NCBI GenBank assembly: GCA_033220425.1 | Contig: CM065648.1 | Coordinates: forward strand, 3,596,001 to 3,660,000 | DNA from: Lepraria neglecta | Taxonomy: Eukaryota; Ascomycota; Lecanoromycetes; Lecanorales; Stereocaulaceae | Direction: 5' to 3' | Length of the DNA stretch: 64,000 nt | In this document: positions 23,301-34,320 of the stretch, in pieces | How the letters are laid out: every line of letters starts with the position of its first letter | How positions within the stretch are numbered: position 1 is the stretch's first letter | Notes under the pieces: generated by a model | Databases searched by the model: none | Told to the model about the DNA's origin: nothing | What the model saw: only the letters and a program-made list of their open reading frames with translations | Made by a program: the position numbers and the translations under genes

Positions 23301-23895
23301 CGGCGAAAGCACTTCCGGCAGTCAAATATATATTGCTATTGGTGCAATGTTTCTCAGTATCGCCCTATTCTTCATCCTCCTATCTCCGTACATTATTCGG
23401 GTCCTCTACACAGGCAAGATTTGGGGCACCCAGGCCTGGTTCTTCGGCTTCGAAGGCTACATGGACATTGCAACGATCGAGCAGCATATCTTCGGCGCTG
23501 ACATGGGACATCTCAAGTGGAGCACTAATGGAAGTCCGCTCTCGGTACACGCACCCAACGAATATGGCGAATGCATCGGTCAGGATCCAATCACTAATCC
23601 GGAGACGGCCGAAAAAGTCAAGCAAGCTATCAATGCTCAAATGGGAACGGAAAGAATCTTTACCCTCGTCGATACTTATACCTTGACTGTAACTTTGTTC
23701 TCGGCTGTCAAACCACCTGTCGCGGTGGTGTTGTGCGGCGAAGAAGGTGGCATGCAACGAGCGCTGCTTTGCTCATATGATTGGTCGACTCAGACATTGT
23801 ATAGAGAATCGGTGCTGAGAATGGAAACGTTGGTCTTGGAGCAGATGGCGAGAGTGGGGCGGTTGAGGTTGGGATTGAGGCGGGAGACGTGGTGA
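20326..23895 (+). CDS. Repeat-bearing protein fused to a HET-like membrane region
   Basis: Proposed exons are 20326-21207, 21255-21353, 21443-21509, 21564-21967 and 22021-23895, giving 1108 residues. Introns 21208-21254 and 21968-22020 are well supported; the joins at 21354-21442 and 21510-21563 are the only open path I found and are uncertain. The alternative is two genes, with the second starting at 21584. The N terminus is a Ser/Pro/Gln-rich tail with four near-identical 40-residue repeats (SHGGDMDPNEVRLRQAQAQY...) and a diverged fifth. The C-terminal two thirds contain segments like degenerate HET (heterokaryon incompatibility) proteins: AYWVGCSCLG, WGTRVWTLPEVLL and GDMAYALMGLL. Two hydrophobic helices lie at about 23221-23290 and 23325-23415. 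Function is unknown; a role in cell recognition or signalling at a membrane would be speculation. Confidence 0.65.
20371..20970 (+). repeat. 120-bp tandem repeat, four near-identical copies plus one diverged
   Basis: Units start at 20371, 20491, 20611 and 20731. Units 2 to 4 are identical by eye and unit 1 differs from them at only a couple of bases near its start and in the arginine codon region. A fifth unit from 20851 begins with the same SHGGDMDPNEVRLRQA sequence but uses different codons and then diverges. The period is divisible by three, so copy number changes keep the frame; the opposite strand also stays open for that reason. Near-identity at silent sites points to recent expansion or gene conversion. 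Confidence 0.95.
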
Positions 23896-24369
23896 CAGGG
23901 CGTAAGGTGCTGCTGAGCTCAACGGGAACTACGAGAGAGCGTTTTATTTGTTTGTATGGGGGTTGATGCTCATTCACAGCGTCTGTGTAATCCTGGAGGG
24001 CGTTTCTTATCGGTTATGGTTGATTGCTCTCTGTTTCTGTGACTCTACTGTGAATTTTCATCGTTGATGCGCACCTTGAGACCTTCTCATCCGTTCTGAT
24101 TGTTCGGATAGTTATAGGATAATGTATAATATGAAAGCTCTTATGCCAGGCTTTAACTCGTATCAAGGATGGAAAATCCGACTGTCCGATCGATCAACTG
24201 GTGTGGACCTCCTGCCGACAGCGACCCCGGCATATCCTAAAGGATCGTAACTACCACGGTAGAATCTCGCTTCCGCTTCGGTATTACCTGGGCTGGAGAC
24301 ATCGCTACGTATAGTTCCCTGTCAAAAGTCAGCACTCGCTTCAAGTTTCAGGGTAGAATTCGTACGTTT

Positions 24370-24725
24370 CCGTACTTTTCATAGTGGATTTAACTTTTTT
24401 CTAGGTCACAGAATTTTCTAACACTTTCAAGAATCATAAAAAATTAATTAATTAATTAGTAAAATTAAGTAAATAAAGATAAATTTATAATAATAGAAGA
24501 GGAGCGGATAACTAAGCAAGCGAATAAGGCTTACTAGGGCTAAAGGAGAGTAGTTAGAGAAAGGATAAATGTAAGGGTAAAAGTAAATAAGGAGCGAGTT
24601 AAGAGTATTAAAGAAGATAGGGAGCGAAGTTAATAGTAAATATCTTTCCTATTATCGCCGCTTTTCTATCGAGATACGCGCTCGAAAGTTAGATCTAGAA
24701 CGGCCTGAATCTTAACTTGGCTATT
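24370..24725. repeat. TpA-rich, RIP-like AT block
   Basis: About 350 bases of AT-rich sequence start with an ATTA microsatellite (about 24441-24458) and continue with dense TA and AAG words. Composition breaks cleanly at both ends. Scattered GGAGCG/GAGCGA words, spared CpG-containing sites, recur within it. This is the appearance expected of a repeat heavily hit by C-to-T change. No intact element boundaries were seen. Confidence 0.5.
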
Positions 24726-24861
24726 AGCTTATGTAGTAATAAACCGCTTACCCTGGACGGTGAAAGAGATACGTAATGGTTTCTGATAAGAATAGTAATC
24801 AGGCAGCAGCTCACCCACCTCCAAGGGGGTTATAGTTACCCTGGACCACCCAGGACCAAGG

Positions 24862-24891
24862 CTCGCGCGACGGTCACCCGCGTCGCGCGAG
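24862..24891. repeat. GC-rich inverted repeat (10-bp arms)
   Basis: The arms CTCGCGCGAC (24862-24871) and GTCGCGCGAG (24882-24891) are exact reverse complements around a 10-base loop. It sits immediately beside the AT-rich block. The word ACCCTGGAC occurs at about 24750 and 24838, with ACCCTAGAC at about 24908, on either side of it. Confidence 0.85.
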
Positions 24892-25330
24892 AATAAAGCG
24901 GCGCTCACCCTAGACCGTGGCACACTTGGCAAAAACAACATATCCGACAGGACCCTGGTCGCCATCCTGCCGTCGAAAGTTTGATGGACTTGATTTCCGT
25001 TGGCAACTATCCTTTTGTGAGGATGATGTACAGGCAGGTTTTTGTATGAAAGAAAATGGAGGAATGGGGGACAGCTTGGCATCTACATACAATTCCCCGG
25101 AAATATCCGGATAGCCTTGATCTTGCTGGGCACTTTAAAGAAGAGCATACTCTAGAATTCTTGGTAATAGTGTCTTGATGTTTTGTTTTCATATTGTTCA
25201 ATTTGTTGGTATCAAATAGTTGAGATGATGACATGAAGAAGCAAGTAGCTGATCCAATATCAACCTCGTCCAAAGACCTACAAATAGTAATGTTTCAAAT
25301 CTCACTTATCTCCCACAACCCTTTTCCAAT

Positions 25331-27599
25331 TCATACAGGATTCTTCATGAGTCCTGTTGAATGAGCATTCCCTCTGGCTTCTTCCATGTCCCTCGCGTCG
25401 GTATTTCCGCCCACACTCATACCCCTGTGCCCTAAACCCCCAATCTGGTCAGCCATAACAGCTTTCTCGCCCTTGTCCTCTAGTGCATTCATCGACTCTT
25501 CTGTGGCATTATACTTCCTAAAGCATATCCAGAAGAGACCTGCTGTAATGATAGTCGCAATGCCAAGGCCAGTGTACATCCATACTAGCTTCGGATCCTT
25601 AGCCGTCGGCGCAAGGGCAATTCCAAGAGCGGACCCGAAAGCTGACTGAAGCAGGAATATGGACATGACAAAAGACTTCATTGAGGGTGGTGCTTTGGTG
25701 AATGCGTACTCGAGCCCAGTGATACTGGCGAAGATTTCGGATAGACCAATCAAGAGATACGCAGGCGTCTGTACAGCCACATGCACCTGATTTGGCGAGG
25801 TCTCGTTGGCAGCCGGGCAGGCGAGCGGTGCGTTGTAGCACGGTGGAGAGATATAAATGAGGTGCTGGACTATGGCAGCATATGCCATTGAGAGGGCAGC
25901 GAAGACAAATCCCATGGTGATCCTGGTTATCGGGCGGAACGGAATACCAAACTTGCGGAATAGAGGATAAACTAGGCGGTCCATGATCGGAATAAATATG
26001 ATGATGGTAAGAGGGTCGATGTTTTGCATGATGTCGTTAGGAATGCCATGCAGTTCCATAACACCAGCTAGAACGAGTCAGTAAAATCGCTCATGGGAGT
26101 ATTGGGAGCCATCTGGATTGCGTACCTTGAGAAATGAAGTTGTTCAGCATTTGCGAATAGACAACCCAGTAAATAGGGTAGAAGACGAAGACTCGGCAAG
26201 CAACAAGTGCGCGTTCGATTTCCTCAACGAAAAGATCATTCCAAGGCGTCTTATACTTGCGTCCGTATTCCTCTTGGTAAGAAGGCTTTGCGGCCTCTAG
26301 CAACATTATCAGTATTGTACGAAGCCTACGTTGGCTAAAGGGGAAAAGGCCAGCTTACCCATATTGCCTTTGTTCCTGAGCCCAATCCACATAGCCTTGA
26401 ATGCGTTTGGTATTACTGAGCCTCTAGGGGGTCGCACAATGTAGTGTTTCTTTCCTGCAAGTAAGACTGCGATACCGACAAGGAATAGGCAGAAGCAGAG
26501 AAGATAGGCAGTCCAGAAGCCGGTATGTTGTTCCATTTCCGTGGTAGCAATAGACGAGAGAGAACCGACATTGATGCACATGTAGAATATCTGTATTAAG
26601 ACTTAGCGAAGGCTTGGATCTTCGACTCGAGAAGGACTGACCATATAGATTCTCTGAATTGTGACTCCGGGGTCAACAATGACCCTCTCCCCACTCTTCA
26701 ACACCTTGATCGTCTGCTTGGTGCCACGGTATTGTTCTGCGATCAGCGGGCTGACATTGGACTTGATCCCTCCGGTGCCCAGTCCGATCACAATCTGTCA
26801 AAACCATCAGTCATCGTTTTCCAAATACAGCTGGAAGCTATTACCATTGCCACTATGATACCTCCCAAAGCCGCGCCATGCTCGATGGCCGTCGGCAATG
26901 CAGTGCAAACCAGGATTAGGACGCCGCATGAGTAGACGATGGAAAAGTATAAGATGGTGTTGTATTTGCCGAGATACTGATCAGAGACAATAGCGCCCAG
27001 GATTGGCGTGACATAGCACCAAAATTGAAAGAAGTCGGTCAGGCCAGTCGCTCCAGTCTCTCCCAGACCTATCCACTGTCAGCATCTAGTGTCGCTAATA
27101 TGACCGCATACGGGGAAACCATACCAATTGCGCCTGGAAGGCCGTTGGGGTCGTGGTATGAGTTCTGAATGTAGTTTTGGAAGGGGCCTGAAAGACCGTA
27201 GTAGGTGAATCGCTCGCATAATTCAACCATGGCAACGAGGAAAGCCGACCATGGGAGCTTGTCCGAGACCTTTCTCAAGGTGTGTCTCTCCTCTTCGGTC
27301 GGTTCGTCGCCTTCGAATGATGCGAGACTAGAGGACTCTGCTCCTAGAGCTTCCTTATCCATGAGAGCTATAGGTTTGGCATTGGTGGTATCGACTTCGG
27401 CGCCGCCAATGTCAGTGCCACCAGCAGCGTCCATCATGGACATTTTGCGAGGCTGGACCTCCAAGGCATGGAACTCTGCCGGGCCGACACTGCGTTCGTT
27501 CATTTCGATGGCTGTGTACTTGATAGATGATGAAGTGAAAGTATCGATAATTGCTCTCTTCCAGGAGGCGAACCACCTGGAGGTGGGCTTGCCTGCCAT
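25331..27599 (-). CDS. PTR2: Proton-coupled di/tripeptide transporter (POT/PTR2 family)
   Basis: Six minus-strand exons, 27125-27599, 26845-27068, 26642-26794, 26359-26590, 26126-26296 and 25331-26067, join in frame to 663 residues. The protein is a 12-helix major-facilitator transporter that imports small peptides with protons across the plasma membrane. Family marks include ELCERFTYYGLSGPFQNYIQ near the first helix, the PTR2 signature around GAIVSDQYLGKYNTI, the second signature in FYMCINVGSLSS, and ALACRVF/YWVVYSQM-type helices in the second half. A cytosolic N-terminal tail of about 100 residues, rich in Ser and acidic residues, precedes the first helix. The C-terminal tail is Gly/Asp-rich and cytosolic. 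Every splice site keeps the frame and the family sequence. Confidence 0.92.
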
Positions 27600-30500
27600 A
27601 TACAGGCTGGCCTTGGTCCGGCCATTAAAGGCATGTGAAGGATGAGGGGCAGGGGTTGCATCGTTATCTTCATAGTTCCGAGGTTACTCGGTTAGCGTCC
27701 AAGGAAAGTGAGACACCAATTGGCTAAAATTTGGAGCAGTTGGATCGCACCTCCTTCTAGAAGTTCATCCATACTTCTTGCATCCTCTTCCTCCAATCCA
27801 AGGCCGTTGCGAGTGCTTCGATCGGGGTGACGCGCATGCTTTCGCAAAGTTAGCCACTTACCACTACTTACTCCGTACGGAGTACTCTGTTGAGCCTCCG
27901 ACTCGAATTTGCTCACTGTGAGAGAGATCTACTCTGTCATGGTCTCCGCAATGGCGTTCTACCAAGAAGCTTGACGGCCTGTGGCGCCATACTCAGCTAG
28001 TGCGCTTTGGCTTAGCTTCTTTATTGGTGGAGAGCTTACACCGCGAGGTGCAATCACCAGCGGCGTAGGTGAATCAGGGTCCGGCTACCTCAGTAGCTGC
28101 CAGAGACTACTATCGCAATGTTAGAGCTGTTTTTTAGATCGAGTCTTTGATGCTGATCGCTGATTCTGATTCTCGTTGTCAAGGTAAGCTTCACCAAGCA
28201 TCAGGAGACTATCCCGTAAGGAACTTCCATTTTAGGGTACGATCCGAAGCGCTAAGACCGCTAAAAACGCTAGAAGCTGATTGGAGAAGAATTTACCATT
28301 GGCTGTCCCGGCGACCTCCTTCCGAGCGGCGAGCCTCCTCAATGCTCGCAATCCGCCCCTCCCTCGCGTCATCCTCACCTTTTCGCGGCTTTTCACGGTG
28401 AATGGCAAAAGCCGCCAGCAGCCCATCCAAGACAGGTTCTTGCTCGCGCGCCCCTATCATCTTCGTTGGAGGTAAAGCGTATCAGCTACTCAGGGTTCGG
28501 TGGGGACTTATGATAGGGGACATGCTAGTCCTCCCAGCTACCATCCTAACCATGGATTATCAAAGCGGCAACACTCTTTGCCCCAGGTCTCGCTTGATCG
28601 TGCAGAGGAGCAGAAGGATTTGCATCCTTAATATTTGCCTCTCGTGAACCCACTATGCTCTATTCTTCGCCAGAGTACTTCTATTTCTGTGCATCAGATT
28701 CTGCATCGTGCTGGGCTCTTCCTCCTGAAATCCTCATCAATGCAAATCCTACAACCCTCAAACAATTGAAGAAAGCGGAAGACGAAGCAGGGTTGTATGA
28801 GAACGGCTTTCACATAACAAATAATTGCCCGCATTCTCGACAGGTTGTGCATATGTATAGCTGATATGGACGAGGTAAATAAACCGCCACTTTCCGTTAA
28901 AGCCTTTCCGTCTTGTCTCGCAGAGCCTCGTCCTATTCGCCGCACACCTGTTTCTGTACCCTCAAGATGTCTTGTCCCGCCTCTGTCGTGCCTTGGCTTC
29001 GCCTACAGTGGGGAACTAGGGTTCGCTAATGATCGCTTTAACGCGTCTAGTGACCTGGCTCGGGCCGCTGAAAACGCTCTGTTCTTCCGAGCCGTAACGT
29101 TGCTGATCAGTTGTGCCGTCGACGAAATCATTGGAACGTTGCTAGAGAAGCTGAGGTGTCTAGCCGGTAAGTCATAGGTCATTGAGAGGATCGTCTTGAG
29201 AGACTTCGACAAAGAGATGGGGCAGCGGAAGGACCGAGAACGCTGACTGTTTGTTTTGGGAAACTGACCTATTGCCGTCGATGGTGTTACGACTGTCCAG
29301 CTGTGCTGTGCCGGCTTGCTAAAAGGAGGTGTGACCGCCCAATTGGGTCTATGATTTGGAATTGGGACTGTTTCACAGAGAATCACAGCCTTCGCATTGT
29401 CCTTTAACAGCCAAATTCTTTGACCGTTCTGGCTTGGATGAGGCCAAGACTGTTGTTGCTAGCTCACGGTCCGAGCTTACTGATGGGATGTTGAGGCTAC
29501 TGCGGTATCCAGAACTCGATCGACATGACTCGGTAGAGCCTCGAGGAAACTTCGCCGTGGAACGAGACGAGACGCCAAATCCCGAACGTATTACTTCTCA
29601 GCTAAGTGATACTAGGTAATACCATTCTGGCTAGGTTCGGCGGGAAACATGTCCATGACGACCAACCCAGTGGTGGTGGCGAAACCGAAAGGCTTGCAAC
29701 ATGCTAAAGACCACTAAATCAGCCAGATTGTTTGAGCGCATGCACTTCGATCACCCTTGACCATTCCTCACTATTCCAATAGCGATCAACGAGAATAATC
29801 CTAGCCAGCGAGATATACGGCAACAAGCGCTCTTGATATGAGATCTAGGGGTTTGTAGCTGCTCGCCGTGGCCAAGCCATTAGTTCTTCAAGCCGGTGAA
29901 CTATGGCTCGTCAGATCCCAGTCTTATCTACTACCATGTGTCATGGGCCTCAGTAGCCTTGAGCAAGCAAGTGATTCCAGGGAATCAGAGTATCGCCACT
30001 TCGCATTCGTTAGCCGTTGCCGGCGAGATCCGAGGGAACATGTTGCCTGAATGAGATATGAAGCATTGTCAGATGTACTACCTTCACGTTTTCGTAGTTC
30101 ATCTAACCCTTATCAATGGAGATCGGCGTCGGTGCATTGGCATGCAAGGCACCACTGTGGTCATACGATCATACTAAGTTGGTGAAAGGGGGACATTGGC
30201 CCGCGTCCGCCGACGATCTCCACGCATTTACTGTATGAGTCGCAACTCCATTATCATCGGTTTCCCCGTCATACTCAAAATCTCTAAGTGCAAATGAAAT
30301 GCCAGGATTCAGCCGCGAGGTCCAGACTACACCTTCTATTGGCCGGCGGATTTGCCTGGCCTTGACAGACCTGGTTCCTAGTCGAACCGACCTCGAGCTG
30401 ACAATTACTTACACCTCGCAGGGTCTTTGCGCGTACCTGGCCCGACGACAGCTGTCGGCTTGCTCCTCGCTGGGACAATTCTACAGTCTATAGCCTAGTT

Positions 30501-31273
30501 TCCGCAGCTATGTTCAGTCAGTGGTCCTTGCAGCCACCTGCTCAAAGAGAGCTAAACGAGCACTCGGTCCGTTTTCCTTCACCAAATTCGTTTACGTCGC
30601 TTTTCCTAGTCAATTCCACCTTTGCGTACCTGACCGTTTATGACAGGTCGTCCCTGCAGACTCCCTTCAGCTTTATGACGATCGATTCCAATTAGAATCT
30701 TTCGTTAAAAGATAGGCCGATGGGCCCGACTTCCGTGCAACGGTTATGTACGTTTATCGCAATCTTCCGCTGCAACTTCAGGGATTCTCGATATGCATCT
30801 GCACAATTCTATTCCCCGGACCCACAATTCAATTCAAAATCTGAGATCTTTGCAAAGACTCCCTCTAGGTCGCGGCTCGGCATGCATTTAAATGGGTTTC
30901 ACCATTGTTTGCTATCAGTGGCTTATGCCACTTACCGTCTTTTACCCATGCAGATATCAAATACCCTGACTTGGGTTTCAGGGCTCAAGGTGGGATGCTC
31001 TTTGGGATCGGGCAAGAAAGTCCTTTTTCCTGGTCTGACCTTGCATCGACGGATTCATACTTGCCAAAGAGAAGAACGGATACCTGCAATATAAACTTTC
31101 CAAGGCAATATTCGGTCAAGTCTTCACATCATTGACCGGAGGTCTTATAAGACATCCCCCCAGCAGCTACTCTCGAGAGCATTGCGCTTTTGACTTTCAT
31201 TCCTTTATTGCTTGTCCGTTGCAATCTTAAGTTCAACTCATCGTACTAACTAGCAGGAACGATAGCGTTCAAG
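27600..31273. other. 3.7 kb without a recognisable gene
   Basis: This large stretch separates the divergent peptide transporter and the Ser/Thr-rich secreted protein. Many short frames are open on both strands, but none shows a domain, signal peptide with splice support, or consistent coding bias. It has balanced base composition, unlike the AT blocks. A 16-base palindrome occurs at 27869-27884, close upstream of the transporter. Unannotated lineage-specific genes with several short exons cannot be ruled out. Confidence 0.45.
27869..27884. promoter_or_regulatory. Perfect 16-bp palindrome TACTCCGTACGGAGTA
   Basis: The sequence TACTCCGTACGGAGTA equals its own reverse complement. It lies 270 bases upstream of the peptide transporter start. 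Half-site-like CTACGGAGTACG also occurs near 9306. Symmetry with CGG halves would suit a dimeric zinc-cluster regulator, but the same word is also common in fungal repeats, so a regulatory role is only a possibility. Confidence 0.35.
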
Positions 31274-32963
31274 ATGTATTTATCAGAGCTAGCATGCATG
31301 GGTGGCTTGTTTGCTTTTGCTCTTGCAGACCCTAGGCCTGGTAAGTGATATAGTGGTTTGCTTGCTATCTTTGTGCTTCTCATTACAAGAAGAATACGTT
31401 GAATCAGTCTACATCAAATTACAAAGGTGTTAGCATAGCAATGACCGAACCCTCTTGTCTGCGGCTGTACTCTAAGCCCATTCTGATATTCACAATTACG
31501 GATGCCTTGCTCCAATCGCTAACCATCTATCCACAGCTATTCCGCCGCGAGTCCATGCACGCCAATACTACGGCTACTCATTCCCCGGGCTTCCTCCTTT
31601 GCCTGAGCCAACAAGTACTAGTGCAGATGTTAGTTTGCTCAGCCAGTCCGCTCTTTCAACTGGTGTTCCCAGCGACACTGCTCCCCTTTCACTCAGTCAA
31701 GTCGGGACCACCTCAGCACCTTTTGGCAACTCTTCGTTGAGCCAGTCTGTTCTTTCAACTGGGATCCCGAGCGGGACTCTTCCAGGCACTATCAGCCCCA
31801 TCGGACCGACCTCAGCACCTTTCGATCCGTCTTCATTAAGTGAATCCGCTCTTTCCACCGGTGTGAGCAGCGGGACTTCTCCCGGCACCATTGTCCCAAC
31901 GTCAGCTCCATATGGCAACTACTCGTTCTCGTTGGGCCAGTCAGCACCCTCGACAGGTTTTCCTAGGCGCACCGTTCCTGGTACCATAAGTCCCGTTGAC
32001 CCTACAGCCACTTCTAAGCGCAACGTTACATTGAGCCAATCTACTCTCTCAACTGGTGTTCCCAGTGGTACTGCTCCTCTTTCGCTCAGCCAAGGTGGCA
32101 GCACCGCTCCTTATGGAAACGTCTCACTGAGCCAGAGCGGCACTGCTTACTCCACCGGCAGTATCGTGTACTCCTTCAGCTTTCCCCCCATCTTTACTCC
32201 TTCAGGGAGCCCGTCGATTTCCAGCAATGCAACAAGCCTCGGCTCGATCAGTGGCTTCCCATCAATATCAAGTAACGCAACCTCCTTTGGCACCATCGGC
32301 GCCAACCCCCTCACAGCCAACTCTTCCGACCCTACTGCCAGCATCACTCATGGACCATACCCCTTCCATTCTTCTATGTTCTCTCTGACAGGAAGTGGGA
32401 TTATCGGCACAGGTACAGGGATCTTCCAGAGTGCTACCATCAGAGGCAATTTCTCCCGAGTCCCGTTACGAAGCGGTATCATTGGCACGGGCACAGGAAC
32501 AGGTATTTTCCAGAGTGCTACCTCACGCCCCTTCCCCACCGCAAGCGGCGTATTTCCTCCAGGCTTCTCCTACCCACCATATCCATATTCACTCCCACCC
32601 TTCCCATTCCCCACTGGTTCAGGCATCTCAGCAAGCGGAGTGAGCGGCACGGGTACGGGCACCATTGGCACTGACACAGCTGTCTCTCTTTCTCAGAGCG
32701 CTACCACCGGAGATCCTTCGGCAACAAGAACCACGAAGCCTTCCCTATCCGAAAGCGCCATAACAGCGAACTTGACCTCAAAAACCAGTGACCCCTCCGC
32801 TTCCGCAAAAACAACCAACTCCCTCAACTCAACAGCCACAACCATCCCCTCCCTCTCCGAGAGTGCAACAAGAGGCAACATAACATCCACCCCCGGCCCC
32901 ACCGCCACCGCCACCGGCATTTCCCTCTCCGGCCCCCCGCCACCTCCCCACTCACGCCCATAA
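31274..32963 (+). CDS. Ser/Thr-rich secreted or wall-associated repeat protein
   Basis: Two exons, 31274-31340 and 31537-32963, are joined by a 196-base intron; the first encodes a signal peptide (MYLSELACMGGLFAFALA). The mature part is almost wholly Ser, Thr, Pro and Gly, built from loose units around LSQSxLSTGVPSGT and GTISPxxPTSAP, then GTGTGIFQSAT units and a Pro/Phe/Tyr-rich segment. This is typical of O-mannosylated cell-wall or adhesin-like proteins; no catalytic domain is visible. As written it stops at 32963 after 497 residues. If one C is added to the six-C run at 32933-32938, the frame continues through TSSDPCSLTEAPTTLATS and a His/Arg-rich tail to a TGA at 33155-33157. The 3' end is therefore probably wrong in this sequence, or truly broken. 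Confidence 0.7.
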
Positions 32964-33157
32964 CGAGCAGTGACCCCTGTTCCCTCACCGAAGCTCCTAC
33001 GACTCTCGCTACGAGCCCAAGCTCAAGCACAGGGTTTACATTCACGCCTACGACTAAGACGATGCCGTCTGACTACTACCATCATCATCGGAGGCCTAAG
33101 CATCATAGGCATAGGGAGGGGGATATGGATGGGTATGTTCATGGTTATGGTGATTGA
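32939..33157 (+). other. Probable out-of-frame 3' coding continuation
   Basis: In the frame shifted by one base from the upstream protein, this stretch encodes a Thr/Ser-rich segment (ITSSDPCSLTEAPTTLATS, then TGFTFTPTTKTMPSD) and a His/Arg-rich tail beginning YYHHHRRPKHH, closing at TGA 33155-33157. Its composition continues the upstream Ser/Thr-rich protein without a gap. No splice pair was found that joins the two frames. Confidence 0.5.
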
Positions 33158-34320
33158 TATGGGGATGTGGATGGGGATGGGGAGGATGGGAGGGATATGA
33201 ACATGTGAGTTCTCACTGATTACCCATTGTTTGTTTGATAGGTAGATGAGAATGGGGGCAAGGGAAGGAGAACAAGGGCTAATGAATGATGTGGCAGGGC
33301 GCACCGAACTATGAAGGCGATGGGTATGAGCTTGATGCGGTGGATGGGGCCGAGTATGCTTATGAGTAGACCTCTCGTCATTTCTCTCATCCTTGAAGCA
33401 TCGAGTGGATGACGGGGTTGGTGATGATGTGAAGGGGCGGGTGGTGAATGGTGAAGTGTGGATTTTTGTGTGGATGGGCGGAGGCAGTTTCGGTTCAAAA
33501 TAATGCCTAGACGGCCTCATGCTTTTCATTCTATTCTATTCTATTCTCTTCTAAAAGCCTTCTATCGTTGCGGACACACTACTACACTCCTTGATTACAC
33601 CGCACATAGAGATAGAATTAGATTAGATCCTACTTTCAATTCAATTCAATTCAATTCAATTGCCATTTGAAGTTGTTCGAAATCGAATCGTATTCACTTG
33701 AGACATGAGACGAATGATGATGCTCATGGTGAAGACACTGGGGTGGTTAGTGTGATTACAGTGATACTCGGAGATGAATTGAAATTGTGCATTATGTCGT
33801 TGGGAGGGAGGTTCGCTCATCTCGTGAAGGTCGTATCAACTATTTGGAATGCCCTTTATCAATTTTGCAAATACTATGTGTGGCAAGTCGGAGATTGCAC
33901 GAGAAATGTCCTTTTGATTGTGACGGCTTGGGGATATTCTATCTAGCTAGAAAATCCTCCTCTCTTGCTAGAATATGAGCTATCATAGTGTTAATGCTCA
34001 TGAAATGAATATGTACATAAGCCCGCAATTTTCCGCATGATCGTAAACACGTGATTATAAAGGTAAAATGCTGGTCGTAGGATGATGTTCTTAGAAAGGA
34101 ACTGAACACGAAAGTGGAGCTCTTTCAGTAATGATGTAGGTGGACTTGGTCGACAGTCGTGGTTGTTTGTGGAGCCCGGGAGCATGTAGTAAATTTTGCA
34201 GTGTCACTATATGCATTAGACAATGTTTTCGGCAAGAGGGGCTCTAGGACTTACGGGCCAGCCCCCGTGTGAGTTTAATCGCAAAAGGCCGGAGTCCGTC
34301 AATCTGCTGGCTCCGTAGAT
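33158..34320. other. Intergenic region
   Basis: Between the end of the Ser/Thr-rich gene and the end of the F-box-like gene. Besides the two microsatellites, nothing with coding or RNA character was recognised. A short acidic frame (about 33297-33369, ending EYAYE) is open but has no supported connection to either neighbour. Confidence 0.5.
33529..33659. repeat. Two pentanucleotide microsatellites
   Basis: A TTCTA repeat of nearly four units (33529-33548) and a TTCAA repeat of five units (33635-33659) lie close together in the 3' flank of the Ser/Thr-rich gene. They are simple slippage products with no implied function. Confidence 0.85.

Larger units (their letters stand above)
23896..25330. 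other. Intergenic region with AT block and hairpin
   Basis: This lies between the 3' end of the HET-like gene and the 3' end of the peptide transporter gene. It contains a TpA-rich block (24370-24725) and a GC-rich hairpin (24862-24891), described separately. No open frame shows a domain or coding bias. Confidence 0.5.

Noticed and set aside
33297-33369. Possible last exon of the Ser/Thr-rich gene (NYEGDGYELDAVDGAEYAYE)
   Set aside because: No donor in the matching phase joins it to the upstream frame, and the stop at 33155-33157 already gives a natural end.
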